Below, piece after piece: positions 47,931-58,884 of a stretch of 64,000 bases of DNA; the stretch's first letter is position 1, and every line of letters starts with the position of its first letter. This DNA comes from Achromobacter sp. Root83 (lineage in GTDB: Bacteria; Pseudomonadota; Gammaproteobacteria; Burkholderiales; Burkholderiaceae_B). Location of the stretch: contig NZ_LMIU01000005.1 of the NCBI RefSeq assembly GCF_001428845.1, positions 1,248 to 65,247 on the forward strand. Reading direction: 5' to 3'. The notes under the pieces were generated by a model, which searched no databases, was not told the origin of the DNA, and saw only the letters and a list, made by a program, of their open reading frames with translations. The position numbers were made by a program, and so were the translations under genes.

Positions 47931-49002
47931 TGTTTCCCACAATCTGTCCGGTCTCCGCAATTGCCCCGCGCAACGCATCCAGACCGGCGCGCTCGGTGGC
48001 GCTTACAAATACTCGCGCAATCGTACCATGTGCATCGCGCTCCACCCGGGGTTCCAATCCAGCCCGGTCTATCTTGTTGTATACCAGAATGGTTGGAATC
48101 GCGGCAGCGCCTATTTCAGCGAGAACCTTGTTGACCTCAAAAATCTGTTCATCCCGTTGCGGGCTTGCGGCGTCCACGACGTGCAGCAGCAAGTCCGCGT
48201 GCACCGTTTCTTCCAGGGTGGCCCGGAATGCCGCGATCAGGCCATGAGGCAGGTCGCGGATGAAGCCGACCGTATCGGACACCACCACCGCCCCCGCCCC
48301 TTCGATCCAGATGCGGCGGGTGGTCGTATCCAGCGTCGCGAACAGTTGATCGGCGGCGTAGGCGTCGGCCCGGGTCAAGGCGTTGAACAGGGTGGACTTG
48401 CCGGCGTTGGTGTAACCCACCAGCGACACCGATAACGCGCCCCCGCGGGCGCGGGCGCGACGCTGAGTCACGCGCTGGCGCTCCACCCGGTCCAGCCGCT
48501 CACGCAAAGTCTTGACCTTGGCGCCGATCATGCGGCGGTCCATTTCAAGCTGGGATTCGCCGGGGCCGCGCATCCCGATGCCGCCGCGCTGACGTTCCAA
48601 GTGACTCCACATGCGCGTCAGGCGCGTGGCCAGATGCTGCAACTGGGCCAGTTCGACCTGCAGCTTGCCCTCGTGGCTTTTTGCGCGCAGCGCAAAAATA
48701 TCCAGGATGAGCGCGACCCGGTCCACCACGCGTAAATTGAACGCGCGTTCCAGATTGCGTTGCTGGGCGGGGGACAGAGGCTGATCGAACAGGACGATAT
48801 CGGCCAGCAACGCTTCTGCCATGGCCACGCCCTCGTCGGCCTTGCCCGAACCAATGAAGAATTTAGCGTCGGGGCGGTCGCGCCGCGCCGTCAAGGTACC
48901 CACGATATCCGCGCCCGCGCCCTTCGCCAGCATGGCGAATTCCTCGGCGTGGGCGGCAAAGTCCGGATCACCCAGATCCACGCTGATAATCAGAGCGCGC
49001 AT
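47896..49002 (-). CDS. hflX: Ribosome-associated GTPase HflX
   Basis: HflX is a GTPase that splits stalled or heat-damaged ribosomes. The 368-residue product has the HflX N-terminal domain with KFFIGSGKADEG and NLERAFNLRVVDRVALIL, a coiled-coil GRGPGESQLE-type linker (here GMRGPGESQLEMDRR), and the G domain with GYTNAGKSTLFNAL, DTVGFI and NKID. It is preceded by hfq with a hairpin in between. Confidence 0.97.
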   Translation of the reverse strand: MRALIISVDLGDPDFAAHAEEFAMLAKGAGADIVGTLTARRDRPDAKFFIGSGKADEGVAMAEALLADIVLFDQPLSPAQQRNLERAFNLRVVDRVALILDIFALRAKSHEGKLQVELAQLQHLATRLTRMWSHLERQRGGIGMRGPGESQLEMDRRMIGAKVKTLRERLDRVERQRVTQRRARARGGALSVSLVGYTNAGKSTLFNALTRADAYAADQLFATLDTTTRRIWIEGAGAVVVSDTVGFIRDLPHGLIAAFRATLEETVHADLLLHVVDAASPQRDEQIFEVNKVLAEIGAAAIPTILVYNKIDRAGLEPRVERDAHGTIARVFVSATERAGLDALRGAIAETGQIVGNNAANYQTLQSE

Positions 49003-49033
49003 ACATGCACCATAGTCGAGCCAAAGCGAAAAT

Positions 49034-49061
49034 GCCCGCCGACGTGTACCGTCTGGCGGGC
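49034..49061 (-). terminator. Partial terminator between hfq and hflX
   Basis: A 7-bp perfect stem GCCCGCC/GGCGGGC with a 14-base loop, followed on the minus strand by ATTTTCGCTTT. It would allow more hfq than hflX transcript. Confidence 0.6.
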
Positions 49062-49086
49062 AATAAAAGGTAAAGCTGGAGCGAGA

Positions 49087-49323
49087 TTACTCAGCAGGGA
49101 CTTCCACCTGAAAATTCACGGCGCGCGCGGGAACTACGGTGGAAATGGCGTGCTTGTAGACCATTTGGGTGACCGTATTGCGCAGCAGTACCACGTATTG
49201 GTCGAAGGATTCGATTTGCCCTTGAAGCTTGATACCGTTCACCAAGTAAATCGACACGGGCACATGATCCTTGCGCAGCGTGTTCAGGAACGGATCTTGC
49301 AGAGTTTGCCCTTTATTGCTCAT
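49087..49323 (-). CDS. hfq: RNA chaperone Hfq
   Basis: Hfq pairs small RNAs with mRNAs. The 78-residue product is a full Sm-like protein with [39 protein letters not shown] and the Sm2 motif YKHAIST. The short C-terminal tail is usual for betaproteobacteria. A GGAG site lies upstream of the ATG at 49323. Confidence 0.98.
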   Translation of the reverse strand: MSNKGQTLQDPFLNTLRKDHVPVSIYLVNGIKLQGQIESFDQYVVLLRNTVTQMVYKHAISTVVPARAVNFQVEVPAE

Positions 49324-49479
49324 TGGCCAGGCTCCATTGTTTGTTATTGAGTGGTGGCGTACTTTTTGTACTGGTGGTGTACGCCGAAACACGTACTCTA
49401 CAGGGTTTTCCCGGCCCGTGCTACTTGACCGGGAAGCAAAAATGAGACCAGAGTTTTCCAGCTTAAATACGTCTGAAAG

Positions 49480-50553
49480 TCACCCTGACAGAACCTCCGC
49501 AAGCGCCTTCAGAAGCAGTTCGCACTGCGCTTCGGTACCCACGGTAATGCGTAAGAACTGATCGATGCGTTCATTGCGGAAATGGCGCACGATGATGCTG
49601 CGCTCGCGCAAGGCCGCGGCCAGGCCAGAGGCATCTTGCGAGGGGTGCCGGGCGAACACGAAATTCGCGCTCGAAGGCAGGACCTCGAAACCCAAGGACT
49701 CCAGCCCCGCCGTCATTCGCGACCGGGTTTCGATCACGGCTTGGCGAGTCTTCTCAAAGTACTCTGTATCTTCCAATGCCGCCACTGCGCCGGCGGATGC
49801 CAGACGATCGATGGGGTAGGAGTTGAAACTGTTCTTTACGCGCTCGAGCCCATCGATGAGCGCGGCGCTGCCCACGGCGAAGCCGACGCGCAGGCCCGCC
49901 AGCGAACGGGATTTCGAGAGGGTCTGCACCACGAGCAGGTTGTCGTAACGGGCGACCAGCGGAATGACCGATTCTCCGCCAAAATCCACATAGGCCTCAT
50001 CCACCACGACGACCGTGTCGGGATTTCCGGCCACGATGCGTTCGACTTCGGCGGCGCTGAGCGCACATCCGGTGGGAGCATTGGGATTCGGGAAGATGAT
50101 GGCGCCAGCCTGGCCATTGCGCTCGGGCAGGTAGTCCTCTGCGTCAATGCGGAAATCGGCCGTGAGCGGGATGGTCTTGTAGCTGATGCCATACAGGCCG
50201 CAATAGACCGGATAGAAGCTGTAGGTGATGTCCGGAAAATGCAGGGGCCGGTCATGCTTGAGCAGCGCCAGAAACGCGTGCGCAAGCACTTCATCCGAAC
50301 CATTACCCACGAACACCTGGCCCGGCTGCACGCCTGCCGCCGAGGCGATAGCCTGGCGCAGACGGTCGGACGAAGGGTCGGGATAGAGCTTGAGCGAATC
50401 GTCGCAGGCCGCGCGGATCGCATCGAGCACCTTGGGCGATGGCCCGTATGGATGCTCGTTGGTATTCAGTTTGACCAGATTCTGAAGCTTGGGCTGCTCG
50501 CCCGGAACATACGGATGGAGCGTCCCGACCACGGGACTCCAGAAACGGCTCAT
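49480..50553 (-). CDS. hisC: Histidinol-phosphate aminotransferase
   Basis: It transaminates imidazole-acetol phosphate in histidine synthesis, using PLP. The 357-residue product has the class I/II aminotransferase pattern: [12 protein letters not shown], the [10 protein letters not shown] loop, VVDEAYVDF with the PLP-pyridine aspartate, and [14 protein letters not shown] with the Schiff-base lysine. It starts four bases after der ends, so der-hisC are probably co-transcribed. Confidence 0.95.
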   Translation of the reverse strand: MSRFWSPVVGTLHPYVPGEQPKLQNLVKLNTNEHPYGPSPKVLDAIRAACDDSLKLYPDPSSDRLRQAIASAAGVQPGQVFVGNGSDEVLAHAFLALLKHDRPLHFPDITYSFYPVYCGLYGISYKTIPLTADFRIDAEDYLPERNGQAGAIIFPNPNAPTGCALSAAEVERIVAGNPDTVVVVDEAYVDFGGESVIPLVARYDNLLVVQTLSKSRSLAGLRVGFAVGSAALIDGLERVKNSFNSYPIDRLASAGAVAALEDTEYFEKTRQAVIETRSRMTAGLESLGFEVLPSSANFVFARHPSQDASGLAAALRERSIIVRHFRNERIDQFLRITVGTEAQCELLLKALAEVLSG

Positions 50554-50556
50554 GGA

Positions 50557-51909
50557 TCAGCTTTCCTGCGCGTAGGGGTTGTGCGAGGACTTGAATTCGA
50601 TGCGCAACGGCGTGCCGGCCAGATCGAACGCATTGCGGAAACGCGTTTCCAGGTAACGGCGATACGAATCGGGGATGGCGTCGAGCGCGTTGCCGTGGAT
50701 GACGACCAGCGGCGGGTTCTGTCCGCCTTGGTGCGCGTAGCGCATCTTGGGACGGAAAATACCCTTGCGCGGAGGCGGCTGCTGCTCGACGGCGGCTTGC
50801 AGTTCGCGCGTCAGCTTGGGCGTGGACAGCTTGGCAAACGCGGCGGCATGCGCGGCATTGATGGACTTGAGCAAAGGCTTGATACCCTGCGCGCGCAACG
50901 CGGAAATCGTGTGCATGCGCGCGAACGACAGGAAGCGCAGCTTGCGCTGGAATTCGCGCTCGATGCGCTCTTTTTCCTCGCCGTCCAGGCCATCCCATTT
51001 GTTGATGGCGACCACCACCGCGCGGCCCGTTTCCAGAACGAAGCCAGCGATGTGGGCGTCCTGTTCGGAGATCTCGGTCTGGGCGTCCAGCATCAGCAGC
51101 ACGACATTGCTGGCCTCGATGGCCTGCAGCGTCTTGATGACGGAAAACTTCTCGACGGCCTCGAACACCTTGCCGCGCTTGCGCAGGCCGGCCGTGTCGA
51201 TCAGGGTGTAGCGCCGGCCGTCGCGCTCGAAATCGATCTCGATGGCGTCGCGGGTCGTGCCAGGCATGTCGAACGCGATCACGCGTTCTTCACCCATGAA
51301 GGTATTGATCAGCGTGGACTTGCCCACGTTGGGACGGCCCACGATCGCCAGTTTGATGCGGTGATCGTGGTCGCCCTCTTCGGCGGCGTCTTCCTCGGCA
51401 GGCGGTTCGGCCAGATCCTTGAGCGCAAGCTCGATCAGGTCGACGATGCCGTCGCCGTGCGCCGCCGAAATCGGATACGGCTGACCCAGACCCAGTTCGT
51501 GGAATTCGGAGATGGCGGGCCCCAGGCCCATGCCTTCCGCCTTGTTCACGGCCAGCAGTACGCGCTGCTGGCCCGACTTGCGCAGGAGCTGGGCGATCTC
51601 GTGATCGTGCGCGTTGATCCCCGCGCGGGCATCCACCAGGAACACCACGACGTCGGCTTCGGCGATGGCCTGCCGCGTCTGGCGCGCCATCTCAAGCAGG
51701 ATGCCGTCCTTGGCAACGGGCTCGAAACCGCCGGTATCGATAGCGATGAAGGGGATCTCGCCTACCCTGCCCTCGCCGTAATGGCGATCGCGGGTCAGGC
51801 CGGAATAATCGGCCACCAGCGCGGCGCGCGATCGCGTCAGGCGATTGAAAAGGGTCGACTTCCCCACATTGGGGCGACCGACCAGGGCAACGACAGGCTT
51901 GAAAGACAC
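50557..51909 (-). CDS. der: Ribosome assembly GTPase Der (EngA)
   Basis: Der is a double GTPase for 50S subunit assembly. The 450-residue product has two G domains, each with GRPNVGKST (near 10 and 188), DTGGF and DTAGL switch II motifs, NKAEG and NKWDG, and a C-terminal KH-like domain. Confidence 0.98.
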   Translation of the reverse strand: MSFKPVVALVGRPNVGKSTLFNRLTRSRAALVADYSGLTRDRHYGEGRVGEIPFIAIDTGGFEPVAKDGILLEMARQTRQAIAEADVVVFLVDARAGINAHDHEIAQLLRKSGQQRVLLAVNKAEGMGLGPAISEFHELGLGQPYPISAAHGDGIVDLIELALKDLAEPPAEEDAAEEGDHDHRIKLAIVGRPNVGKSTLINTFMGEERVIAFDMPGTTRDAIEIDFERDGRRYTLIDTAGLRKRGKVFEAVEKFSVIKTLQAIEASNVVLLMLDAQTEISEQDAHIAGFVLETGRAVVVAINKWDGLDGEEKERIEREFQRKLRFLSFARMHTISALRAQGIKPLLKSINAAHAAAFAKLSTPKLTRELQAAVEQQPPPRKGIFRPKMRYAHQGGQNPPLVVIHGNALDAIPDSYRRYLETRFRNAFDLAGTPLRIEFKSSHNPYAQES

Positions 51910-51934
51910 GGTGTAAGGCTTTGTTCTATAGGTT

Positions 51935-53092
51935 TTAGTTGGTGCCGATCATGACGAGATTGCCATTGCCCGTCTGGACCAGCACTCCTTGGGGAGTCGT
52001 TTGCGGCGGCGAGACGACTGCTCCTCCGCCCACGGACAGCCGCGCCATCAGGCTGCCGTCACTGCGCGAAAGGAAGTGCACGTAACCGTCAAGGTCGCCC
52101 ACGGCCAGCGCGCCCCCCAGCATAGCCGGAGCGGTGAGCTGACGGTTCTTCAGTGCCGCCTGCTTCCAGACATTGCCGCCATTATCAAGCGCAAACGCGT
52201 TCACGACGCTGTTCTGGTCCGCGGAATAGGCAAAACGGTCGCCCAGGGTCATGCCGCTGACGCTCGAAAAATCCTTGGTCCAGATCGGACGGCCACCAGC
52301 GGTGACATCGAAGCAGACAATACGTCCTTGATAGGCCACCGCGCAGAGCAGGTTGCCCGCGATGCGGGGCGCACCGACCACATCGGTCAGGCGTTCAAGG
52401 TCGCTGGCGCCTCGCGGCGTGGCCACGGTGCCTTCCCACTGGACATTACCACTGTTGGAAGCAATGGCCAAAAGCTTGCCGCCGGGCAGGCCGGAAATGA
52501 CCAGGCCTTCAGCCAGGACCATCTGCGACACGCTGCGTAGCGCCAGCGACGGGCCGGGACGCTGCACGTTCCAGACCCGTTCGCCGTTGTTGGCGTCAAA
52601 TGCCTGGATCCGGTAGTCGCCGCTGCGGACCACGACAATGCCGTAGCCCACGACGGGCGGAACGTTGACGTCGCTGGTGGCGCGAACCTTCCACTTCACC
52701 TTGCCGGTGTCGTCGAAGGCGATCACTTCGCCGTCGGGCGAAGCAACGGCGGTGGTGGTGCCATCGCTACCAGCGCCGGCGGACAGCTTGCCGTCGGTGT
52801 CGGCCTTCCAGATGGCGCGGCCGCTTTGCAGGTCGAACTTGCCCACCGAACCGTCGGGCGTGGCCGCGTAGATCGCATCGCCCAGCACCGTGGGCGCGAA
52901 GCCCAGGCCGGAACCGCTGCCGATCGACGTGGACCAGACCTGGCGCACCGACATGCCAGCCTTGTATTCGGTCAGGGGCGCGGGGTCGTAGCGGCCGTCG
53001 TCATGGGAGAACATGCCGCATCCGCCCAGTGCAAGCAGGCTTGCCAGGCAAACGGCGCCGCGCCACGTACGGCCAGGTGCAAATTTACGCAT
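51935..53092 (-). CDS. bamB: Outer-membrane assembly lipoprotein BamB
   Basis: BamB is the beta-propeller lipoprotein of the BAM complex for outer-membrane protein insertion. The roughly 385-residue product has a signal with lipobox LALGGCG and repeated PQQ-like blades (for example [37 protein letters not shown]). The ATG at 53092 is chosen; an in-frame GTG at 53101 overlapping the preceding stop as GTGA is also possible. Confidence 0.95.
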   Translation of the reverse strand: MRKFAPGRTWRGAVCLASLLALGGCGMFSHDDGRYDPAPLTEYKAGMSVRQVWSTSIGSGSGLGFAPTVLGDAIYAATPDGSVGKFDLQSGRAIWKADTDGKLSAGAGSDGTTTAVASPDGEVIAFDDTGKVKWKVRATSDVNVPPVVGYGIVVVRSGDYRIQAFDANNGERVWNVQRPGPSLALRSVSQMVLAEGLVISGLPGGKLLAIASNSGNVQWEGTVATPRGASDLERLTDVVGAPRIAGNLLCAVAYQGRIVCFDVTAGGRPIWTKDFSSVSGMTLGDRFAYSADQNSVVNAFALDNGGNVWKQAALKNRQLTAPAMLGGALAVGDLDGYVHFLSRSDGSLMARLSVGGGAVVSPPQTTPQGVLVQTGNGNLVMIGTN

Positions 53093-53097
53093 TACAG

Positions 53098-53736
53098 TCA
53101 CGCTCCGCTCAAGGCATCCAATTTCAGTTGCACAACCTGGGTCAACGGATTTGCCGTACCCAGGCCATCAATGGCGCTTTGCCATGCCGCACGCGCTTCC
53201 TCGCGCTTGCCCTGCGAGGCGAGGACATCGCCACGGCGGTCGGCAAACAAGGCGGCGAAGGCGGCCGGCGGGTTGTTCAATTGCGCCAGCGCGGCATCGT
53301 ATTGCTTTTGATCCAGCAGCATGCCCGCCAGGCGCAGCCGCGCCACGGCCTGCATCGAGGGGTTCTTGCCCTGCGCGGCCAGCCATTCGAGCTGTTCGCG
53401 GGCGCCGGCCTCATCCTTCTGGGCTTGCAGCGCCTGGGCGGCCACCAGCGCGCCGCGCGTGGCGTAGCCCGTGGCCGGATACTTCTCGCGCAGGGTCGCG
53501 GCGGCGGTCTTGATGCGCACCGATGAATCGGCGCCGCCGAGGCGCGCCGCATCTTCCAGCGCTTCGAAATAACCCATTGCCTGATTGGCGCGATGCGATT
53601 CATACGCCTTCCAGCCCCACCAGCCGCCCCAAGCCAGGGCCACGACCGCCACCAGCGTGAACACCAGGGTGCCGTAACGAGCCCACCACGCCTTGATCGC
53701 GTCGAGTTTTTCCTGTTCTTCCAGATCGTATGCCAT
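53098..53736 (-). CDS. YfgM-family tetratricopeptide protein
   Basis: The 212-residue product has a cytoplasmic start, one membrane helix (about 22-42) and a periplasmic TPR domain (about 50-205). E. coli YfgM joins the SecYEG translocon and the PpiD chaperone. It lies in the conserved hisS-yfgM-bamB-der order, starting three bases after hisS ends. Confidence 0.93.
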   Translation of the reverse strand: MAYDLEEQEKLDAIKAWWARYGTLVFTLVAVVALAWGGWWGWKAYESHRANQAMGYFEALEDAARLGGADSSVRIKTAAATLREKYPATGYATRGALVAAQALQAQKDEAGAREQLEWLAAQGKNPSMQAVARLRLAGMLLDQKQYDAALAQLNNPPAAFAALFADRRGDVLASQGKREEARAAWQSAIDGLGTANPLTQVVQLKLDALSGA

Positions 53737-53739
53737 GCC

Positions 53740-55026
53740 TTAACCCTTGTTATTCAATGCGTCGGCCAGTTGAGCCAATGGAACCTGCTGCTGCGCGGCT
53801 TCGCCCTGCTCGCCGGCGCGCAGGAATTTGACGCTGGCGCTCTGCGAGGCCACTTCATCGGCGCCAAGAATAACCGCAACGCGAGCGCCGCTGGCATCCG
53901 CGCGCTTGAATTGGGATTTGAAACCCGCCGAACCCGCATGCACGATGACAGACAGGCCTGCGTCGCGCAGGTCTTCGCCCACCCGGGCGGCCAGGCGCTG
54001 CGCGTCTTCGCCCTGGTGCACGACATAGACGTCGCATTCCGCCGGAGCATCGACTTCGACGCTTTGCTCCCACAGGTCCAGCAGGCGCTCCATGCCGATG
54101 GCAAAGCCCACCGCGGGCGCATGCTTGCCGCCCAGCAGTTCGACCAGCCCGTCGTAGCGGCCGCCGCCGCAAACGGTGCCCTGGGAACCCAGGCGGTCCG
54201 TGACCCACTCGAACACGGTCAGGTTGTAGTAGTCCAGCCCGCGGACCAGGCGCGGGTTCAAGCGGTATTCGATCCCAGCATCGGCAAGGCGCTGGCAGAC
54301 GCCGTCAAAGTGCGCGCGAGACTCATCGCCCAGGAAGTCGAACAGACGCGGGGCGCTGTCGGCCATTTCCTGCATGGCTGGATTCTTGGTGTCCAACACG
54401 CGCAAGGGGTTGGAGTACATGCGGCGCTGGCCGTCTTCATCCAGGATATCGCGGTGCTTTTCCAGGTGTTCGATCAGGGCGGCACGGTGCGCGGCGCGCT
54501 CGGCGGGCTGGCCCAGCGAGTTCAACTCCAGGCGCACGTCCTTCAGGCCCAGCAGCTTCCAGAGGCGGGCCAGCATGACGATCAGCTCGGCATCCACGTC
54601 GGGCCCGGCAAAGCCCAGGGCTTCGACGTCGATCTGATGGAACTGGCGGTAGCGGCCGCGTTGCGGACGTTCGTGGCGGAACACCGGACCGATCGAGTAG
54701 ACGCGTTGCGGGCGGTCATAGAGCAGGTTGTGCTCGATGGAGGCGCGCACGATGCCGGCGGTCATTTCGGGCCGCATCGTCAGCGATTCGCCGTTGAGCG
54801 CGTCGGTGAAGGTGTACATCTCTTTCTCGACGATGTCGGTCACTTCGCCGATGCCGCGCGCGAACAGGCGCGTATGCTCAAGCACCGGCGTACGCACGTT
54901 GCGGTAGCCGTACCCGCGCAGCCAGCCACGCACGATTTCCTCGAATTGCTCCCAGCGGGCGCTCGCCCCCGGCAACAGATCATTCATGCCGCGTATCGCG
55001 GCGACTTTCTGGAAAGCTTGAGTCAT
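53740..55026 (-). CDS. hisS: Histidyl-tRNA synthetase
   Basis: It charges tRNA-His. The 428-residue class II enzyme has [11 protein letters not shown] at the start, motif 2 [19 protein letters not shown], the histidine signatures [14 protein letters not shown] and motif 3 [11 protein letters not shown], and a C-terminal anticodon-binding domain. The ATG at 55026 gives the usual [13 protein letters not shown]; one at 55035 is an alternative. Confidence 0.98.
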   Translation of the reverse strand: MTQAFQKVAAIRGMNDLLPGASARWEQFEEIVRGWLRGYGYRNVRTPVLEHTRLFARGIGEVTDIVEKEMYTFTDALNGESLTMRPEMTAGIVRASIEHNLLYDRPQRVYSIGPVFRHERPQRGRYRQFHQIDVEALGFAGPDVDAELIVMLARLWKLLGLKDVRLELNSLGQPAERAAHRAALIEHLEKHRDILDEDGQRRMYSNPLRVLDTKNPAMQEMADSAPRLFDFLGDESRAHFDGVCQRLADAGIEYRLNPRLVRGLDYYNLTVFEWVTDRLGSQGTVCGGGRYDGLVELLGGKHAPAVGFAIGMERLLDLWEQSVEVDAPAECDVYVVHQGEDAQRLAARVGEDLRDAGLSVIVHAGSAGFKSQFKRADASGARVAVILGADEVASQSASVKFLRAGEQGEAAQQQVPLAQLADALNNKG

Positions 55027-55076
55027 GTTGATCATGCCGCGTCGCACGCCGGCGCGCGAGCGGCTACACCCTTACT

Positions 55077-56363
55077 TTAATGAGAGGCCGACGCGCCATA
55101 ACGGCGCGCAACGTAATCTTCAACGATGGCCTGGAACTCTTCGGCGATGTGATCGCCCTTGAGCGTCACCGTGCGTTCGCCGTCGACGAACACCGGAGCG
55201 GCCGGCACTTCGCCGGTGCCCGGCAGGCTGATGCCGATGTCGGCATGACGGCTTTCGCCCGGCCCATTGACCACACAGCCCATGACGGCGACGTTCATGC
55301 TTTCCACGCCGGGATACTGCGCCCGCCAGACGGGCATCTGCCGGCGCAGATAGGACTGGATGCTATCGGCCAGTTCCTGGAAGAACGTGCTGCTGGTGCG
55401 TCCGCAGCCAGGGCAGGCCACGACCATGGGCGTGAATGCGCGCAGGCCCATCGTCTGCAGGATTTCCTGCGCGACGATCGCTTCGCGGCTGCGGTCGCCG
55501 CCCGGTTCCGGGGTGAGCGAAATACGGATGGTGTCGCCGATACCCTTCTGCAGCAGCACGGCCAGCGCGGCGGTGGACGCCACGATGCCCTTGCTGCCCA
55601 TGCCGGCTTCGGTGAGCCCGAGGTGCAGGGGATAGTCGCAACGGGCGGACAGATCCTGGTAGACGGCGATCAAGTCCTGCACGTGACTGACCTTGCACGA
55701 CAGGATGATGGCGTCGCGCCGCAGGCCGAGTTCCTCGGCGCGCTGGGCGTTCGTGATGGCAGACACCACCAGCGCGTCGCGCATGACGGCCTGGGCCTCC
55801 CAGGGGTCGGCGCGGCGGCTGTTTTCGTCCATCTTGCGCGCCATCAGTTCGTGATCCAGGCTGCCCCAGTTCACGCCGATGCGCACCGGCTTGTCGTAGC
55901 GGCAAGCCACGTCGATCATCTGCGCGAAATTGTCGTCGCGCCGCTTGCCGCCGCCCATGTTGCCCGGATTGATCCGGTACTTGGACAGGGCCTGCGCGCA
56001 CTCGGGAAACTGCGTCAGGAGCTTGTGGCCGTTGTAGTGGAAGTCTCCCACCAGCGGCACGTTGACGCCCATGCGGTCGAGCTGTTCGCGGATGGCGACA
56101 ACTTCGCGAGCCGCCTCGGGCGTGTTCACCGTGATCCGCACGAGTTCGGAGCCGGCCTGCGCCAGCTCCTTGACCTGGATCGCGGTGGCGATGGCGTCCG
56201 CGGTGTCGGTGTTGGTCATGGACTGGACCACGACCGGCGCATCTCCGCCCACCGTCACGACGCGATCGCCCCACTTCACCGCAACCGAACGCGTAGCGCG
56301 GCGGGCCGCAGCTCCCACGGAGGGAGGCGGCGCATCCTGGCAAGGCAGAGAAGAATCTTCCAT
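55077..56363 (-). CDS. ispG: 4-hydroxy-3-methylbut-2-en-1-yl diphosphate synthase IspG
   Basis: It is an iron-sulfur enzyme of the MEP isoprenoid pathway. The 428-residue product has [34 protein letters not shown] and the cluster-binding cysteines in CPGCGR and GCVVNGPGE. It starts 14 bases after rodZ ends. Confidence 0.97.
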   Translation of the reverse strand: MEDSSLPCQDAPPPSVGAAARRATRSVAVKWGDRVVTVGGDAPVVVQSMTNTDTADAIATAIQVKELAQAGSELVRITVNTPEAAREVVAIREQLDRMGVNVPLVGDFHYNGHKLLTQFPECAQALSKYRINPGNMGGGKRRDDNFAQMIDVACRYDKPVRIGVNWGSLDHELMARKMDENSRRADPWEAQAVMRDALVVSAITNAQRAEELGLRRDAIILSCKVSHVQDLIAVYQDLSARCDYPLHLGLTEAGMGSKGIVASTAALAVLLQKGIGDTIRISLTPEPGGDRSREAIVAQEILQTMGLRAFTPMVVACPGCGRTSSTFFQELADSIQSYLRRQMPVWRAQYPGVESMNVAVMGCVVNGPGESRHADIGISLPGTGEVPAAPVFVDGERTVTLKGDHIAEEFQAIVEDYVARRYGASASH

Positions 56364-56377
56364 CGGGTGGAACCGGG

Positions 56378-56872
56378 TTACTTGGTCGGCTTCGGCAGCC
56401 AGTCGGACGGCAGCCATTGTTGCGGCAACCAGCCTTGCCAGAAGGCATACGCCACGCCGGCGGCCAGCACCAGCACGATGGCGATGAGCCAGCCCCAGGA
56501 CGTGGAAGACGAACGCTCGTCGTCCGCGCTGGATTGCGGGATGGAATGCGCCGAATGCAGCGCGCCCGGACTGAGCTTGACCGGGCCGGTGACGCGAGCC
56601 TTGGGATCCAGCGAATCGACGATGGCCTGCGAATCCGCGCCCAGCAGCCGCGCGTAGTTGCGGACCAGGCCGCGCAGCGAAACGCCGGTGGGCAGGTCCG
56701 CCCACTGTTCGTTTTCAAGGGCTTCGATCTGCTTCGTGGAAAACTTGATGCGGCTGGACACTTCGTCGAGCGACCAGCCCTTGGACTGGCGCAACGCGCG
56801 CAATGCCGAGCCCACGCTGCCCGCAGCGCCTGCGGACGTGTCGGAAACTGCAGAAGCGAAATCCTGCGTCAT
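56378..56872 (-). CDS. RodZ-type membrane protein, short form without periplasmic domain
   Basis: The 164-residue product has an N-terminal Cro/C1-like helix-turn-helix domain (about 22-90) with [19 protein letters not shown] and [13 protein letters not shown], as in the cell-shape protein RodZ, a Ser-rich linker and one membrane helix (about 128-146). After it only about 18 residues with three Trp remain, so the periplasmic beta domain (DUF4115) of typical RodZ is absent. Its ATG overlaps the rlmN stop. Confidence 0.87.
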   Translation of the reverse strand: MTQDFASAVSDTSAGAAGSVGSALRALRQSKGWSLDEVSSRIKFSTKQIEALENEQWADLPTGVSLRGLVRNYARLLGADSQAIVDSLDPKARVTGPVKLSPGALHSAHSIPQSSADDERSSSTSWGWLIAIVLVLAAGVAYAFWQGWLPQQWLPSDWLPKPTK

Positions 56873-58023
56873 GCATGCACCTGTTTAATTGGTATGGTCT
56901 GGCGCTGTGCGGCATTGCGCTCGGTGATCCGAGTACGATCCCGCACCTCTCCGGCCAGTTGGCCACAAGCCGCATCGATATCGTCACCCCGGGTCTTGCG
57001 GACGGTCGTGATGATGCCGGCGTCCATCAGACGCTGGGCAAACACTTTCACGCGCGCCGAGTTCGAGCGCTTCAGGCCGGACTCGGGGAAGGGATTGAAC
57101 GGGATCAGATTGAGCTTGCAGCGTAGCTGGCGTGCAATTTGGATCAGTTCCTTGGCGTGCTGGTCGGTATCGTTGATGCCGTCCAGCATGCAGTATTCAA
57201 ATGTGATGAAGTCGCGAGGCGCGAACGCCAGATAGCGTTCGCAAGCGGCCAGCAACTCCTTCAGCGGGTATTTCTTGTTCAGCGGCACCAGATCGTCGCG
57301 CAGCGCGTCGTTCGGCGCGTGCAGCGATACGGCTAGCGCCACGGGACAGTCTTGCGACAGGCGGTCCATCATGGGCACCACCCCAGACGTTGACACCGTC
57401 ACGCGGCGGCGCGACAAGCCGTAGGCATTGTCGTCCAGCATCAGGCGCAAGGCCGGCAGGACCTGGTCGTAGTTGAGCAGGGGTTCGCCCATGCCCATCA
57501 TGACGACGTTGCTGATGACGCGCGTATCTTCGGTGGCGCGGGCGCTTGCCAGGCGGGCGGTGCCGATATCGGCCTCCAGCACGCGCTTGGCCCACCATAG
57601 CTGGCCGATGATCTCGCTGGTCTTCAGATTGCGGTTGAAGCCCTGGTGCCCGGTCGAGCAGAAGCGGCAGTTCACCACGCATCCGGCCTGGCTGGAAATG
57701 CACAGCGTGCCGCGGTCGTCTTCGGGGATGAAGACGGTCTCGATGGCATTGCCCTGCCCCACGTCGAACAGCCACTTGCGGGTGCCGTCGGTCGAGCGCT
57801 GCTCGATATTGACGGGCAAAGCCTCGATGCGGCAGTGCGTCGCGAGCTGGCCGCGGAATTCGCGGGCCAGGTCGGTCATGGCGTCGAACGAATCGGCGCC
57901 GCGCTGGTGCATCCAGCGCTGCAACTGACGAGCGCGAAACGGCTTGCCGCCCCACTGCCCGACAAGTTCGGACAGGGCGGAGCCGTCCAGCCCCAGCAGA
58001 TTGATTCGTTCGACGGATTCCAT
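56869..58023 (-). CDS. rlmN: Dual-specificity 23S rRNA/tRNA methyltransferase RlmN
   Basis: A radical-SAM enzyme that methylates A2503 of 23S rRNA and A37 of some tRNAs. The 384-residue product has the cluster motif CVVNCRFC (C-x3-C-x2-C), [10 protein letters not shown], and C-terminal [23 protein letters not shown] with the second methyl-carrying cysteine. Confidence 0.97.
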   Translation of the reverse strand: MESVERINLLGLDGSALSELVGQWGGKPFRARQLQRWMHQRGADSFDAMTDLAREFRGQLATHCRIEALPVNIEQRSTDGTRKWLFDVGQGNAIETVFIPEDDRGTLCISSQAGCVVNCRFCSTGHQGFNRNLKTSEIIGQLWWAKRVLEADIGTARLASARATEDTRVISNVVMMGMGEPLLNYDQVLPALRLMLDDNAYGLSRRRVTVSTSGVVPMMDRLSQDCPVALAVSLHAPNDALRDDLVPLNKKYPLKELLAACERYLAFAPRDFITFEYCMLDGINDTDQHAKELIQIARQLRCKLNLIPFNPFPESGLKRSNSARVKVFAQRLMDAGIITTVRKTRGDDIDAACGQLAGEVRDRTRITERNAAQRQTIPIKQVHA

Positions 58024-58068
58024 GACCTGGGTAAAACTAAAAAGCTTTGAACAATTGTTCCGCGAAAA

Positions 58069-58494
58069 TCAACGGCTGTGAATGTTGATTTCGGGGAAGA
58101 AGAACGCGATTTCGACAGCGGCCGTTTCCGGAGCGTCGGAGCCGTGGACGGCGTTGGCGTCGATGCTGTCGGCGAAGTCGGCGCGGATGGTGCCGGCAGC
58201 AGCCTTCTTCGGGTCCGTGGCGCCCATCAGGTCGCGGTTCTTCAGGATGGCGTCTTCACCTTCCAGCACTTGCACGAAGACCGGGCCCGAGATCATGAAA
58301 TCGACCAGGTCCTTGAAGAAGGGACGTTCCTTGTGCACGGCGTAGAAGCGCTCGGCGTCGGCGCGCGACAGTTGGGCCAGGCGGGCGGCGATGACCTTCA
58401 GGCCGGCTTGCTCGAAACGGCCGACGATCTGGCCGATCACGTTCTTGGCGACGGCGTCGGGCTTGATGATCGAGAGGGTGCGTTGAATGGACAT
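58069..58494 (-). CDS. ndk: Nucleoside diphosphate kinase
   Basis: It balances nucleoside triphosphates via a phosphohistidine. The 141-residue product has [12 protein letters not shown] and the active-site histidine in [10 protein letters not shown], and is the normal length for the family. Confidence 0.98.
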   Translation of the reverse strand: MSIQRTLSIIKPDAVAKNVIGQIVGRFEQAGLKVIAARLAQLSRADAERFYAVHKERPFFKDLVDFMISGPVFVQVLEGEDAILKNRDLMGATDPKKAAAGTIRADFADSIDANAVHGSDAPETAAVEIAFFFPEINIHSR

Positions 58495-58884
58495 AAGGAC
58501 TCCAAAAACTGGTTTCTGACTGGTTTCTGATTAATTGCCTGGCGTGGCTCTGCGCTTTTTGGTGTCACCCTTGAAGCGTCATCGCGCTGTTGGCGCACAG
58601 GCGGTCCGAAACGAATGGATGTCTCGGGCCGTCCTGAACCACATGGCCAAGGCAGGGATTCGGCACTGCCCACCTGTCGGACGCGCCCCAAGGTTCCACG
58701 GGTTTCCGAAAAGCGGGCTGATCGCGCGCATTTCCTGAGGAATCCTCAATGAATTCAGGGACTTCTAAAAGGTTTACAGTAACCCGGTATTCTAACACGC
58801 TGAGAAGACCGCAATACATCTTAAAATGAGCGGTTTGCTGCCCGTAACCCTAGTCCGGGCGCCCCTGTCTGCCGGAACCCTGTA
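58495..58884. promoter_or_regulatory. Divergent region between ndk and valS
   Basis: This 390-base gap should hold promoters for both genes. It has a tandem 11-base repeat (CTGGTTTCTGA twice, near 58509-58530) next to the ndk start, and a perfect 13-base palindrome TGAGGAATCCTCA at 58736-58748. No small gene is convincing. Confidence 0.5.
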
